Part shown: in pieces, positions 26,553 to 35,156 of the stretch | Layout: each line of letters begins with the position of its first letter | Numbering within the stretch: the stretch's first letter is position 1 | Source: Acidobacteriota bacterium | Lineage (GTDB): Bacteria > Actinomycetota > AC-67 | DNA length: 60,335 nucleotides | Direction: 5' to 3' | Assembly: GCA_016208485.1 (NCBI GenBank) | Contig: JACQXY010000014.1 | Coordinates: forward strand, 1-60,335 | Notes under the pieces: model-generated | What the model was told of the DNA's origin: nothing | The model's database searches: none | The model's input: only the letters and a program-made list of their open reading frames with translations | Translations under genes and position numbers: made by a program

Positions 26553-27304
26553 ACGAGGCCGCGCGCGAAGGACCGGTGCTCGCCGTCGAAGGGCTCGTGG
26601 CCGGCTACGGGCGGTTGGTGGTGCTGCACGGCATCTCGCTTCGCGTCCCCAAGGGGGAGGTCGTCGCGCTCATGGGATCGAACGGCGCCGGAAAGACGAC
26701 GACGATGAAGGCGATCGTCGGGCTCCTCAAGCCGTTTCGAGGCAAGGTCCTGTTCGAGGACGCCGAGGTGACGCGCCTCTCCCCGGAGGCCCTCGTGGCG
26801 CGCGGCCTCGCGCTCGTGCCGGAGGGGCGCGGGATGCTTCGGGAACTGACTGTGCGTCAGAACCTCGAACTCGGCGGGTGGGTCGTCGGGCGCGACCGCG
26901 CGCGGATCGGCCGCGCGATGGAGCGCGCTTTCTCAACCTTCCCGGTCCTGGGCGACCGGCAGGCGCAGCTCGCCGGGACGCTCTCGGGGGGCGAGCAGCA
27001 GATGCTCGCGCTCGCGCGCGCGCTGATGTCCGAGCCGAAGATGCTGCTCGTCGACGAAGCCTCGATGGGCCTGTCGCCCTCGATGACCGAGGTCGCCTTC
27101 GACCTCATCCGACGCGTGAACGCCGAGCTCGGGATCTCGGTCCTGCTCGTGGAGCAGAACGTGCTCGCGCTCGAGCTGGCACACCGCGTCTACGTCCTGG
27201 AGAAGGGCGAGATCAAGGCGGAGGCCGGCCCGTCGGAGGTGCGCGACATGTCGGCCCGGCTCCGCGAAGCCTATCTCGGCACGGGGGGCGGCGGCCGTGC
27301 GTAG
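26549..27304 (+). CDS. livF: Branched-chain amino acid ABC transporter ATP-binding protein LivF
   Basis: 251 residues with Walker A GSNGAGKTT, signature LSGGEQQMLALARALM, Walker B MLLVDEASMGLSP and the LivF-type VEQNVLALELAHRVYVLEKG switch and tail. The second ATPase of the importer, cotranslated with livMG. The overlapping frame is open for 1.5 kb upstream, but only from this ATG does it match LivF. It overlaps the next gene by 8 nt. Confidence 0.94.
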   Translation: MNEAAREGPVLAVEGLVAGYGRLVVLHGISLRVPKGEVVALMGSNGAGKTTTMKAIVGLLKPFRGKVLFEDAEVTRLSPEALVARGLALVPEGRGMLRELTVRQNLELGGWVVGRDRARIGRAMERAFSTFPVLGDRQAQLAGTLSGGEQQMLALARALMSEPKMLLVDEASMGLSPSMTEVAFDLIRRVNAELGISVLLVEQNVLALELAHRVYVLEKGEIKAEAGPSEVRDMSARLREAYLGTGGGGRA

Positions 27305-28142
27305 GCCGCGCCTCTTCGCCCCCGCCGCGATCGCGGGCGCCGGCGGCGCGTCGGCGGCGATCGGACTGGCGCTCGGGTTGCTCTTCGCCGGGCCGGTGGC
27401 GGCGCAGGTGCCTCCGGTTCCCACCCCTCCGGTCACCGTCCCGCCGGTCCCCGGCCAGTCCCCGACTCCCTCGCCCACCCCCACGGAGACCCCCACGCCC
27501 TCCCCGACGCCGTCGCCCACTCCCACAAAGAGCGAGACGCGACCTCCGGAGACTCCCCCCTCCGTTCCGCCGGCCCCGTTCACTCCGAGCATCCCCGACT
27601 TCGAGCTCCCGCCGAGACCGTCTCCGGCCGTCCCTTCCGCGGAACCCGCGCCGGCTCCGGCGGTCCCCCGGCCGACCGTCGCGCAATCGCTCCCGGCCGC
27701 ATACGGCCTCGGGAGCGTCGGCCTCGTCGGCGCCGCGGTCGCCCTTCCCGCCGCGCTTGGCTTCACGCGCCCGCGCCGCCGGAGGCGCTTCACCGTCCCC
27801 GAGATCCCGCCGCCGGACCAGGAGGATGCCATGCCCAAGCAACCACGCCGCTGGCGGCTCGCCGCCGGCGCAGCTCTCATAGCCTCGGCCACGGTCGTGG
27901 CGATCGTCGGGTACTTGAAGATCAGCGTCGAGCCGTCCATCGCGCGGCAGATCCCCTACCTCGCGAGCGCCGGGCTCGGCGCGCTCATCCTCGCCGTCAC
28001 CGGAGGAAGCCTGCTGATGGCCGACCAGATCCGGGCCGAGGACGACCGCGTCGAGGAGATCGAGCGCTCGGTCGAGAGGCTCGCCGAGCTGGTAGCTCCC
28101 ACCGTCGAGCGGCCGGCGCGCGTGGAGGGAGGGGGTCGCTAG
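27297..28142 (+). CDS. Pro/Thr-rich membrane protein at the end of the liv operon
   Basis: 281 residues from GTG, overlapping livF by 8 nt. Signal-like helix at about 12-36, a long extracytoplasmic Pro/Ser/Thr segment (SPTPSPTPTETPTPSPTPS and similar, 40-135), a second helix near 143-160, a basic cytoplasmic patch RPRRRRRF, then two helices at about 188-208 and 222-240 and a charged coiled-coil tail IRAEDDRVEEIERSVERLAELV. No family was recognised. Coupling to livF suggests a role tied to import or to surface display. Confidence 0.7.
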   Translation: MRRPRLFAPAAIAGAGGASAAIGLALGLLFAGPVAAQVPPVPTPPVTVPPVPGQSPTPSPTPTETPTPSPTPSPTPTKSETRPPETPPSVPPAPFTPSIPDFELPPRPSPAVPSAEPAPAPAVPRPTVAQSLPAAYGLGSVGLVGAAVALPAALGFTRPRRRRRFTVPEIPPPDQEDAMPKQPRRWRLAAGAALIASATVVAIVGYLKISVEPSIARQIPYLASAGLGALILAVTGGSLLMADQIRAEDDRVEEIERSVERLAELVAPTVERPARVEGGGR

Positions 28143-28152
28143 GCCGGAGCAC

Positions 28153-28572
28153 TCAGATCGCGGGCAGGAGATCGAGCGCGCGGCCTCCCTCGGTGCGCAG
28201 GATCGAGAAGTGCCGGCGGTCGAGCGTCGCCACCTTGTCCTCCCCGAGCGCGGCGCAGGCGATGAAGACGGCGGCATCCACGAAGCCGAGCGGGAGGTCG
28301 TGGTACCTCTCTTGCATGCGCGCCGCGGCCAGAACGGCGGCGCCGTCGAGCGGGTAGACGGTAAAGGCGCCGGCGGCGACGTCCTCCGCGAAATCGAGCC
28401 ACGCGCGCATCGTGGCTCGCCTGCGGAACAGGTACTCGAGCTCCACGAACACCGGAGCCGGGATCACGAGCGGCTCCGCCGCGTCCTCGATCAGCGCCCG
28501 GCAGGCCGAATGCTCATCCTCGTCGGAGACGTGCGCGGCGAACAGGGCGCTCGTGTCTAGGACGAGGGCCAC
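28153..28572 (-). CDS. PIN-domain (VapC-like) putative RNase toxin
   Basis: 139 residues with LVLDTSALFAAH (D6), FVELEYLFRR (E45), GFVDAAVFIACAALG (D99) and VATLDRRHFSIL (D117), the four acidic PIN residues. It overlaps the 3' end of the upstream HARE-HTH-like gene by 16 nt, an antitoxin-first arrangement. It is not closely similar to the VapC at 17.6 kb. A stand-alone nuclease role cannot be excluded. Confidence 0.82.
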   Translation of the reverse strand: MALVLDTSALFAAHVSDEDEHSACRALIEDAAEPLVIPAPVFVELEYLFRRRATMRAWLDFAEDVAAGAFTVYPLDGAAVLAAARMQERYHDLPLGFVDAAVFIACAALGEDKVATLDRRHFSILRTEGGRALDLLPAI

Positions 28573-29123
28573 GAAGCGGCCTCCGTGAAGATCAGGTCCG
28601 GCTCATCGGCGATCCGCCGCGCCAGGCGAGGTCCGCGACCGCGCACGGCATCGAGGCGCGGCTTGGGATGGCGCGGAGGGGCGACGTCGCCCCACTCGGC
28701 AAGGCCGAACGTGTTCGGAGCGACGCGGCGAAAGACGGCCGGATAGCGGGGCAGGCGCGCCGCGAGCTGGAACTCGATCTGGTCCGGGCGAGCGTGCGAC
28801 GAGCGCGGATGCCGCCACCCCGACGCCTTGATGCGCGCGCCGAGGTCCCGAACGTGCAGCGGGGCGCCGGCTGCGGCGAGCACGCGCCGGGCGGCGTCGT
28901 GCAGGGCCAGCCCTTCGAAGCTGCCCGCGCCGCCGTAGCGGGGAGCCCCCTCCGCGACCGTCGCCGAGCTCCCGGCCCGCCGGCCGAGCAACTCCTCGGC
29001 CTGCTGCTCGAGGCGCATCAGGTCGCGAAGGATGCGCGCCGCCTCGGCCGCGATCTCGGCGCCGGGGGCGTCCAGCACCGGCTTCCCGAGCAGGCCCTTC
29101 AACCTGCTTTGCATATCACTCAT
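28557..29123 (-). CDS. HARE-HTH-like DNA-binding protein, possible antitoxin of the PIN toxin
   Basis: 188 residues from the ATG at 29123, which has GAGGGAG just upstream; earlier in-frame starts lack it. The N-terminal 50 residues are helical (ARILRDLMRLEQQAEELLGRR, coiled coil). The region 75-150, GLALHDAARRVLAAAGAPLHVRDLGARIKASGW then FQLAARLPRYPAVFRRVAPNTFGLAEW, resembles the HARE-HTH winged-helix domain known from RpoE delta and some nuclease-linked proteins. The C-terminus is Arg-rich. It overlaps the PIN gene. A HARE-HTH antitoxin would be unusual; the pairing is inferred from position only. Confidence 0.65.
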   Translation of the reverse strand: MSDMQSRLKGLLGKPVLDAPGAEIAAEAARILRDLMRLEQQAEELLGRRAGSSATVAEGAPRYGGAGSFEGLALHDAARRVLAAAGAPLHVRDLGARIKASGWRHPRSSHARPDQIEFQLAARLPRYPAVFRRVAPNTFGLAEWGDVAPPRHPKPRLDAVRGRGPRLARRIADEPDLIFTEAASWPSS

Positions 29124-29231
29124 ATGCTCCCTCACTCTCTTCATCTTAAAGTGAACCACCTCGGACTTGCCCGGTCAAGAGCCCGGCGAAGATCCAGGGT
29201 GGCGGAGACGCCGTCGAAGCCGGGCCGGGGG

Positions 29232-30284
29232 TCAGCGGGCGGCGCGCCGGCGGCGCTCGGCCTCCGCGATGCGCTCGCCGGCCATCCGGTCGGCCGCCTC
29301 GGACGGGGTTACGCCATCGTCCCGCGCGCGCCGGAACACCTCGCGCAACGTGCCGGGGATCCCCTCGGCCCGGGCGAGCGCGCGCGCGCGGTCGTAGCCG
29401 TGCAGCTCGTCCTCCACGTTGATCAAGCCGCCGGCGTTGATCACGAAGTCCGGCGCGTACAGGATCCCCGCGTCGGCGAGCGCGCGGGCGTGCTCGGGGC
29501 GCTCGAGCTGGTTGTTCGCTGCGCCGGCGATCGCGCGGCACTTGAAGCCTCCGATGGTCGCCGCGGTCACAACAGGGCCGAGCGCGCACGGCGCGAGCAG
29601 GTCGCACGGGATGGACAGGGCCTCCTCCGGGGGAACCACCTCGGCGCCCAGCTCCTTCGCCAGCGCCTCGACCGCCGCGCGATCGACGTCGGCGAGCGTG
29701 AGGCGAACTCCTTCGGCGGCAAGCAGCCGCGCGAGCGCCGAGCCGACCTTGCCGGTGCCCTGCTGAACGACGTGACGCCCCGAGAGCGACGGCTCGCCGA
29801 ACGCCTCCTCGGCCACCGCGCGCATCCCGTGCCAGATCCCGTGCGCGGTCACCGGCGACGGGTCGCCGGAGCCGCGCGACGTGCCGGTGACGAAGCGCGT
29901 GGTCTCCGCGACGATGTCGAGGTCGACCACGGTGCTACCGGCGTCGGCCGTCGTGATGTAGGCGCCGCCGAGGCGGTCCACCGCGCGCCCGTAGGCCCGG
30001 AGAAGCTCGGGGGTCTTGTCCCGGCGCGGGTCCGCGATCAAGACGGCCTTTCCGCCGCCGGCCTCCAGCCCCGCCGCCGCGGCCTTGTAGGCCATCGCCT
30101 TCGCGAGCCTCAGGGCGTCGCGGAATGCCGCATCCTCCGAGGGGAACGGGTAGATGCGGGTTCCGCCGATCGCCGGGCCGGGGGCGGTCGTGTAGACGGC
30201 GATGATCGCGCGCAGACCGCACTCGGGCTCGTGCGCGAAGAGAACCTGCTCGAACTCGCCGGAAAGCGAGGAGAAGACCTCCAT
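29232..30284 (-). CDS. Glu/Leu/Phe/Val dehydrogenase, probably leucine dehydrogenase
   Basis: 350-residue NAD-dependent amino acid dehydrogenase. Start GPAIGGTRIYPF, catalytic lysine K79 in the glycine-rich AAGLEAGGGKAVL, second lysine K67 in AMAYKAAA, nucleotide site VVQQGTGKVGSALARLL (about 172), and CDLLAPCALGPVV and AGAANNQL. Length and the LeuDH-like N-terminus fit leucine dehydrogenase better than glutamate dehydrogenase. It would deaminate Leu/Val/Ile to the keto acids used by the nearby E1/E2 complex. It follows the LOG gene by 13 nt. Confidence 0.88.
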   Translation of the reverse strand: MEVFSSLSGEFEQVLFAHEPECGLRAIIAVYTTAPGPAIGGTRIYPFPSEDAAFRDALRLAKAMAYKAAAAGLEAGGGKAVLIADPRRDKTPELLRAYGRAVDRLGGAYITTADAGSTVVDLDIVAETTRFVTGTSRGSGDPSPVTAHGIWHGMRAVAEEAFGEPSLSGRHVVQQGTGKVGSALARLLAAEGVRLTLADVDRAAVEALAKELGAEVVPPEEALSIPCDLLAPCALGPVVTAATIGGFKCRAIAGAANNQLERPEHARALADAGILYAPDFVINAGGLINVEDELHGYDRARALARAEGIPGTLREVFRRARDDGVTPSEAADRMAGERIAEAERRRRAAR

Positions 30285-30297
30285 GCCGCGCGCCAGT

Positions 30298-31452
30298 CTA
30301 CTGCGACGGTGGGTCGGGAACGACGTCGGCCGATTCCTGCCCCGGAAGGCGCTTCTCCGGCGCGGGCTCGGCCTTCCGGAGCGACTCCTCGGGGATCGGC
30401 AGCGCGTTCAGCCGGTCCACCAGCCGGCGCAGCATCCCGAAGTGCATTCGGTCGAACGGCAGCGCAACTCTCGGCAGGTCGGGCACGTCGTCGTCGCGCA
30501 CCTCCGCGGGAGACGCCTCGACCGGGACGATCGGCCCGGAGAGCATCTCGGCGAACTCCTCGGACAGCTCACGCAGCGCATCCTCGGGAGGCATCGCGTT
30601 CAGGCGCAGGACGAGCCGCCCGCCGACGTAGCGCTGCGAGTGATACACGCGGTAGAAAGTCTCGATCTCGCGAACCGCCTCCTCGGGATCGTCGACGAAG
30701 CGGAGGAGGCGCAAGTCCTCGTCGTCCACGAACCCCCGCCCGGCGAGATCCTCGCGCACGAAACGCTCGAACGCCCGCCAGTAGGTGCCGCCGGGAGTGT
30801 CGAGGAGCACGATCGGATGGAGGTCGCTCTTGCCGGTCTGGGTGAGCGTGAGCAGCTCGAAGGTCTCGTCGAGGGTGCCCCATCCTCCCGGCAGGAGCAC
30901 GAACGCGTCGGCCTCCTTCACGAACATCAGCTTGCGGGTGAAGAAGTACTTGAAGTTGATGAGCTTCCGGTCGCCGGTGATGAACACGTTCGGCTTGGCC
31001 TCGAACGGCAGGACGATGTTGATCCCGAACGAACGGTCCGCGCCGGCGCCCAGGTTGCCGGCTTCCATCACTCCCGGCCCGGCGCCGGTGACGACCATCC
31101 ACCCGCGCGCGGCGATCCTTCGCGCGAACTCGCGGGCCACCTCGTACTCGGGAGAGCCCCGCTCGACCCGGGCCGACCCGAACATGGTGACCTTGCGCTC
31201 CCTCCGGTAACGGGAGAAGACGCTGAAGGCGTAGCGCATCTCCTTGAGAGCCGAGTTGGCGAGCTTGCGGTCGAGCCGACTCACCGGGTCGCGCGCCAGG
31301 CGCGCGGCGGTGGCGAGGATCTCGAACGCGAGATCGCGGTCCTCGGCCGCGAGGTCCTCGACGAGGGCGCGGAGCCGCTCGTCGAGGTCGGCATCGCCGC
31401 TCGAATACGGGCGCCGGCGGCGCGCGCCCGTCCCGGGGATCTGCTCCTGCAT
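30298..31452 (-). CDS. LOG-family Rossmann protein (predicted nucleotide phosphoribohydrolase)
   Basis: 384 residues from the ATG with GGGGGA directly before it; the upstream open frame is not credible. The core is a lysine-decarboxylase-like/LOG fold: MVVTGAGPGVMEAGNLGA and LPGGWGTLDETFELLTLTQTG, whose PGGxGTxxE is the LOG active site. Relatives release ribose 5-phosphate from cytokinin or purine nucleotides. It is longer than the usual 200 residues, with an N-terminal helical segment and about 120 extra C-terminal residues. Upstream and in operon with the dehydrogenase; the link in function is not obvious. Confidence 0.85.
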   Translation of the reverse strand: MQEQIPGTGARRRRPYSSGDADLDERLRALVEDLAAEDRDLAFEILATAARLARDPVSRLDRKLANSALKEMRYAFSVFSRYRRERKVTMFGSARVERGSPEYEVAREFARRIAARGWMVVTGAGPGVMEAGNLGAGADRSFGINIVLPFEAKPNVFITGDRKLINFKYFFTRKLMFVKEADAFVLLPGGWGTLDETFELLTLTQTGKSDLHPIVLLDTPGGTYWRAFERFVREDLAGRGFVDDEDLRLLRFVDDPEEAVREIETFYRVYHSQRYVGGRLVLRLNAMPPEDALRELSEEFAEMLSGPIVPVEASPAEVRDDDVPDLPRVALPFDRMHFGMLRRLVDRLNALPIPEESLRKAEPAPEKRLPGQESADVVPDPPSQ

Positions 31453-31490
31453 TCCCCCATCGTACCGGCCCGGCGCCGGTCGGGACGGGG

Positions 31491-31560
31491 CTACACGGGA
31501 AGAGACACCACGAACCGCGACTCCCGGCCGAGTTCGCCCGAGGCCGTCACCTCGCCGCAT
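31491..31560 (-). pseudogene. C-terminal relic of a histidine kinase
   Basis: Directly after the response regulator, another frame reads GEVTASGELGRESRFVVSLPV and then stops. This is the usual last strand of a kinase ATPase domain (compare GRGSIFTFSLP in the kinase at 14 kb and GRGSCFTVAFP in PhoR here). The rest of the kinase is missing, so a deletion has removed nearly the whole gene. Confidence 0.65.
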
Positions 31561-32278
31561 CGCCTCCACAGGCAGGCTTCTTGGGGCGCACGCGGAAGCG
31601 GTAGCCCGCGCCGCGCACGGTCTCGACGTACCGGTACGCGGATCCATCCTCCACCTTGCGGCGGAGGTTCTTCACGTGCGTGTCGATCGTGCGTGTCTCC
31701 CCCAGGTAGGAGTATCCCCACAGGCGCTCCGCGAGCTCGACGCGCGTGAACAGCTTTCCCGGCTCCGCCGCGAGCGTGGCGATGAGCGCGAACTCCTTCG
31801 GCCGCAGGGTGAGCTCCTCCTCGCGGACCCAGGCGCGCTGGTCCTGCACCGCCAGACGCAAGTCGCCGAATGAGATCGCGTCCGGTGGAGCGACTGTGCG
31901 CACATGCACTCGCGATCGTCGAAGCAGAGCCTTGACGCGCGCGAGGAGCTCTTCCATGCCAAACGGCTTCGTCACGTAGTCGTCGGCGCCCGCTTCGAAG
32001 CCCCGCAGCTTCGACTCGTCCTCCGAGCGCGCCGTCAGCATGATGATGGGGACGTCGGGCCGGGTGGTACGCAGCTCCCGCGCGATCTGGAGGCCGTCCA
32101 TGACCGGCAGCATGAGGTCGAGAACGACGAGGGACACGCCGCGATCTCTCGCCTCCCGCAAGCCCACCCCTCCGTCGGTCGCCACGACGACCTCGATATC
32201 CTGCCTGCGGAGGTTGTAGGCGACCATCTCGGCCATCGTGGGGTCGTCCTCGATGACCAGGATCTTGGGTTTCGTCAT
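31547..32278 (-). CDS. OmpR/PhoB-type response regulator (kinase lost)
   Basis: 243 residues: receiver with acidic pocket D11/D12, phospho-acceptor D54 in VVLDLMLP and K104 in YVTKPFG, then a winged-helix output domain (LTLRPKEFALIATLAAEPGKLFTRVELAERLWG, DTHVKNLRRKVE, VRGAGYRFRV). The ATG at 32278 is chosen for the family N-terminus TKPKILVIEDD. The final residues ACGGDAAR may derive from the deletion junction with the missing kinase. Divergent from the second regulator across a PHO box. Confidence 0.93.
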   Translation of the reverse strand: MTKPKILVIEDDPTMAEMVAYNLRRQDIEVVVATDGGVGLREARDRGVSLVVLDLMLPVMDGLQIARELRTTRPDVPIIMLTARSEDESKLRGFEAGADDYVTKPFGMEELLARVKALLRRSRVHVRTVAPPDAISFGDLRLAVQDQRAWVREEELTLRPKEFALIATLAAEPGKLFTRVELAERLWGYSYLGETRTIDTHVKNLRRKVEDGSAYRYVETVRGAGYRFRVRPKKPACGGDAAR

Positions 32279-32299
32279 GGCCCGTTCCCGTCGCCCTCG

Positions 32300-32332
32300 A
32301 TTCACGGTGAGTTCACATGCATTCCACCACAC
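32300..32332. promoter_or_regulatory. PHO box between the two divergent response regulators
   Basis: Three 11-bp direct units, ATTCACGGTGA, GTTCACATGCA and TTCCACCACAC, in phase, as in PhoP-binding sites of actinobacteria (GTTCACC-type). It could control both genes, including autoregulation of the pst-side regulator. Confidence 0.7.
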
Positions 32333-32367
32333 GCGCCTCGATTCCGCTCACGCTCTCGGTGAGCCGA

Positions 32368-33063
32368 ATGAGTGCGCCGCAGGTCTTGATCGTCGAGGAC
32401 GATCTGTCTCTCGCAGATGCCGTCCGATACGGGCTCGAGCGTGAAGGCTACTCGTGCACGGTGGTCGGCGACGGCCGGGATACCGTCGAGCGGTTCGAAC
32501 GCGGCGGGATCGACCTCGTGCTCCTCGACCTCATGCTGCCCGGATTACCCGGGGTCGACGTGTGCCGCGCCATCCGCGAGCGTGGATCCACCCCGATCAT
32601 CGTCATGAGTGCCAAAGACTCGGAGGTGGACAAGGTGCTCACGCTCGAGATGGGCGCCGACGACTACGTGACCAAGCCGTTCGGCATGCGAGAGCTGGTG
32701 GCGCGCGTCAGGGCGCTGTTGCGCCGCGCCGGCAGCGAGCACCGGCAGCCGGCCATCTCATCCAACGTGCTGGCGGCGGGGCCCGTCGAGATCGACGTCG
32801 AGCGGCACGTGGCTCGGAGTCGGGGCGTCCCCGTTGCGCTGCCGCCGAAGGAGTTCCTCCTGCTGGAGATGCTCCTCCGACGCGTCGGACGGCTCTGCAC
32901 TCGCGACCAACTGATCGCCGAGGTGTGGGGCCCCGACTACTTCGGCGACACGCGAACCTTGGACGTCCACATCCGGCGCCTCCGGCACAAGATCGAGGGT
33001 GAACCGGCGAACCCTCGCCATCTCCGGACGGTCCGTGGGCTCGGATACAAGTTCGAGCCCTAG
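32368..33063 (+). CDS. Phosphate-regulon-type response regulator (PhoB/PhoP-like)
   Basis: 231 residues: receiver with D54 in [15 protein letters not shown] and K104 in YVTKPFGM, winged helix with [45 protein letters not shown] and [11 protein letters not shown]. The ATG at 32368 matches the family start ([10 protein letters not shown]); an upstream ATG overlaps the PHO box. Placed before pstSCAB-phoU-phoR, it is the probable partner of the PhoR-like kinase 5.4 kb downstream. Confidence 0.92.
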   Translation: MSAPQVLIVEDDLSLADAVRYGLEREGYSCTVVGDGRDTVERFERGGIDLVLLDLMLPGLPGVDVCRAIRERGSTPIIVMSAKDSEVDKVLTLEMGADDYVTKPFGMRELVARVRALLRRAGSEHRQPAISSNVLAAGPVEIDVERHVARSRGVPVALPPKEFLLLEMLLRRVGRLCTRDQLIAEVWGPDYFGDTRTLDVHIRRLRHKIEGEPANPRHLRTVRGLGYKFEP

Positions 33064-33074
33064 GCGGCCATGGA

Positions 33075-33128
33075 GTTCACGCCGAGTTCACCTCCGGTCC
33101 ACCACCTCGCCTCCCACGCGGCTACGAT
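33075..33128 (+). promoter_or_regulatory. PHO box and -10 of the pst operon
   Basis: Three perfectly phased 11-bp units: GTTCACGCCGA (33075-33085), GTTCACCTCCG (33086-33096) and GTCCACCACCT (33097-33107). After 15 nt follows TACGAT (33123-33128), a TANNNT -10. The pattern is a textbook activator site replacing the -35. It leaves a leader of about 115 nt before pstS. Confidence 0.8.
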
Positions 33129-33248
33129 CGGACTCCGATGCCTCCCGAGGGGCGGGGGCTCACGGAAGCCTGTTTCCGAGGCCTCGGCTCGCCGGCGCGG
33201 GCGCGGAGGGCGGCGCAGGAGGGAGAAAACAAGTTGGAGGGAGGAAAG

Positions 33249-34229
33249 GTGAACGGGAGGAAGATCGCAGTCTCGGTGGCGATGTTGACCTTGCTTGCCA
33301 TCGTAGCCGCGGCATGCGGCGGGAACGACGCGGGCGGAGTGACGAACGACGCGCTCAAGAACCTCTCCGGGGACCTTGTGGCCGATGGCTCGAGCACGGT
33401 CGGCCCCATTACGTCCGCGGTGGCCGAGGAGTTCCAGAGGGCCGGCGCGACCGGCGTGAAGATCTCGGTCGGTATCTCCGGGACCGGCGGTGGGTTCAAG
33501 AAGTTCTGCTCCGACCAGGCCTCAGACAGGACGGACATCTCGGACGCGTCCAGGCCGATCAAGGACGAAGAGAAGGCGCTGTGCGCGAAGAACGGGGTGG
33601 AGTACCTCGAGCTGGAAGTCGCGACCGACGGCCTCTCGGTCATGGTGAACCCGCGGAACAACTTCGTGGAGTACCTCACCCTCGCCGAGCTCAACAAGAT
33701 CTGGGCACCGGGCAGCAGGGTCAACAACTGGAGTCAGGTACGAGCCGGGTTTCCGGACAAGCCGCTGAAGCTCTACGGGGCGGGGACGGACTCCGGGACC
33801 TTCGACTACTTCACCGACGAGATCAACGGCGAGGAGGGGGCCAGCCGCTCCGACTACACCGCGAGCGAGGACGACAACGTGCTCGTCCAGGGGATCGCGG
33901 GAGACGCGAACGCGCTCGGCTACTTCGGCTACGCCTACTACGTACAGAACACCAGCAAACTGAAGCTCATCGGAATCGTCCCTGAGGGTGGTCGGCCGCC
34001 AGGGGTGAAGCCGTCCGAGTCAACGATCAACGACGGCTCCTACAAGCCGCTTTCCCGTCCGCTGTTCATCTACGTGTCGAAGGCCGCGATCGCCAAGCCT
34101 CAGGTGAAGGCGTTCATCGACTACTACTTCGAGAACGTGAACGAGCTGCTGTCGAGCGTCGGGTACATCCCGCTGCACGAGAGCGACTTCACCGCATCGA
34201 AGCAGGCCTGGTCGTCGGCGTCGGCCTAG
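33249..34229 (+). CDS. pstS: Phosphate ABC transporter substrate-binding lipoprotein PstS
   Basis: 326 residues from a GTG with GGAGGGAGGAAAG upstream. Lipoprotein signal with lipid Cys23 (IVAAACGG). The mature part shows phosphate-binding blocks [60 protein letters not shown] and [11 protein letters not shown]. Captures phosphate outside the membrane for PstCAB. First gene of the pst operon behind a strong PHO box. Confidence 0.95.
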   Translation: MNGRKIAVSVAMLTLLAIVAAACGGNDAGGVTNDALKNLSGDLVADGSSTVGPITSAVAEEFQRAGATGVKISVGISGTGGGFKKFCSDQASDRTDISDASRPIKDEEKALCAKNGVEYLELEVATDGLSVMVNPRNNFVEYLTLAELNKIWAPGSRVNNWSQVRAGFPDKPLKLYGAGTDSGTFDYFTDEINGEEGASRSDYTASEDDNVLVQGIAGDANALGYFGYAYYVQNTSKLKLIGIVPEGGRPPGVKPSESTINDGSYKPLSRPLFIYVSKAAIAKPQVKAFIDYYFENVNELLSSVGYIPLHESDFTASKQAWSSASA

Positions 34230-34247
34230 CGGTATCCTTCGGGCCGG

Positions 34248-35156
34248 ATGGCGACGACGTCGCTCAGGCTCCATCGGCGCCGCACCGGGGAGCGCGTCAT
34301 CAAGGGCGCGCTCCTCGCGTGCGGTGTCGTCTCGGTCGCTACCACCGTCGGTATCATCCTGTCTCTGGCCTTCGAGACGGTCGAGTTCTTCCGCGCGGTA
34401 CCGATCCTCGACTTCCTGACGGGCACCAGATGGGCACCGACCTTCAGTCCTTCGTCGTTCGGTGTACTGCCCCTGGTGGCGGCCACGCTCGTCATCGCCG
34501 GTATCGCCGTGGCGGTCGCCACACCGCTCGGGCTCGGCGCGGCCATCTACCTCTCGGAGTACGCGCGCCCGAAGACGCGGAAGATCATCAAGCCGACGCT
34601 CGAGGTCCTGGCGGGCATCCCGACCGTGGTCTTCGGCTACTTCGGTCTCCTGTTCGTCACGCCCGAGCTGATACAGCCTCTCGTGCCCGGCACGCAGGTC
34701 TTCAACGCGCTGGCCGCAGGAATCGTCGTCGGAATCGCGATCATCCCTGTGGTCGCCTCGATCTCCGAGGACGCGATGCGAGCGGTGCCGCGGAGCTTGC
34801 GTGAGGCGGCGTACGGGATGGGTGCGACGAAGCGCACCGTCGCGACGAAGGTCGTCGTCCCGGCGGCGTTGTCCGGCATCGCCGCGGCGGTCATTCTTGC
34901 GCTGTCGCGCGCCGTCGGGGAGACGATGATCGTCACGATCATGGCCGGAGGGCAACCCAACCTCACGGCCGACGTCAGACAGGGAATGCAAACGATGACC
35001 GCGTACATCGTCCAAGCGTCGCTCGGCGACACCCCACAGACGAGCATCGCCTACAAGACGATCTTCGCTCTGGGTTCAACCCTGTTCGTCATGACCCTGA
35101 CCTTGAACATCATCTCGACCAGTATCGTCCGTCGATTCCGGGAACGGTACGAATGA
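34248..35156 (+). CDS. pstC: Phosphate ABC transporter permease PstC
   Basis: 302 residues, about six membrane helices, with the PstC start [20 protein letters not shown] and [11 protein letters not shown]. The EAA-type coupling loop is [19 protein letters not shown], followed by [18 protein letters not shown]. It overlaps pstA by 4 nt. TATCCT lies 9 nt upstream but, inside an operon, this may be chance. Confidence 0.95.
   Translation: MATTSLRLHRRRTGERVIKGALLACGVVSVATTVGIILSLAFETVEFFRAVPILDFLTGTRWAPTFSPSSFGVLPLVAATLVIAGIAVAVATPLGLGAAIYLSEYARPKTRKIIKPTLEVLAGIPTVVFGYFGLLFVTPELIQPLVPGTQVFNALAAGIVVGIAIIPVVASISEDAMRAVPRSLREAAYGMGATKRTVATKVVVPAALSGIAAAVILALSRAVGETMIVTIMAGGQPNLTADVRQGMQTMTAYIVQASLGDTPQTSIAYKTIFALGSTLFVMTLTLNIISTSIVRRFRERYE

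Noticed and set aside
31453..31647. N-terminal extension of the LOG protein
   Set aside because: The extension overlaps the kinase relic and regulator end in another frame; the ATG at 31452 has a direct GGGGGA ribosome site.
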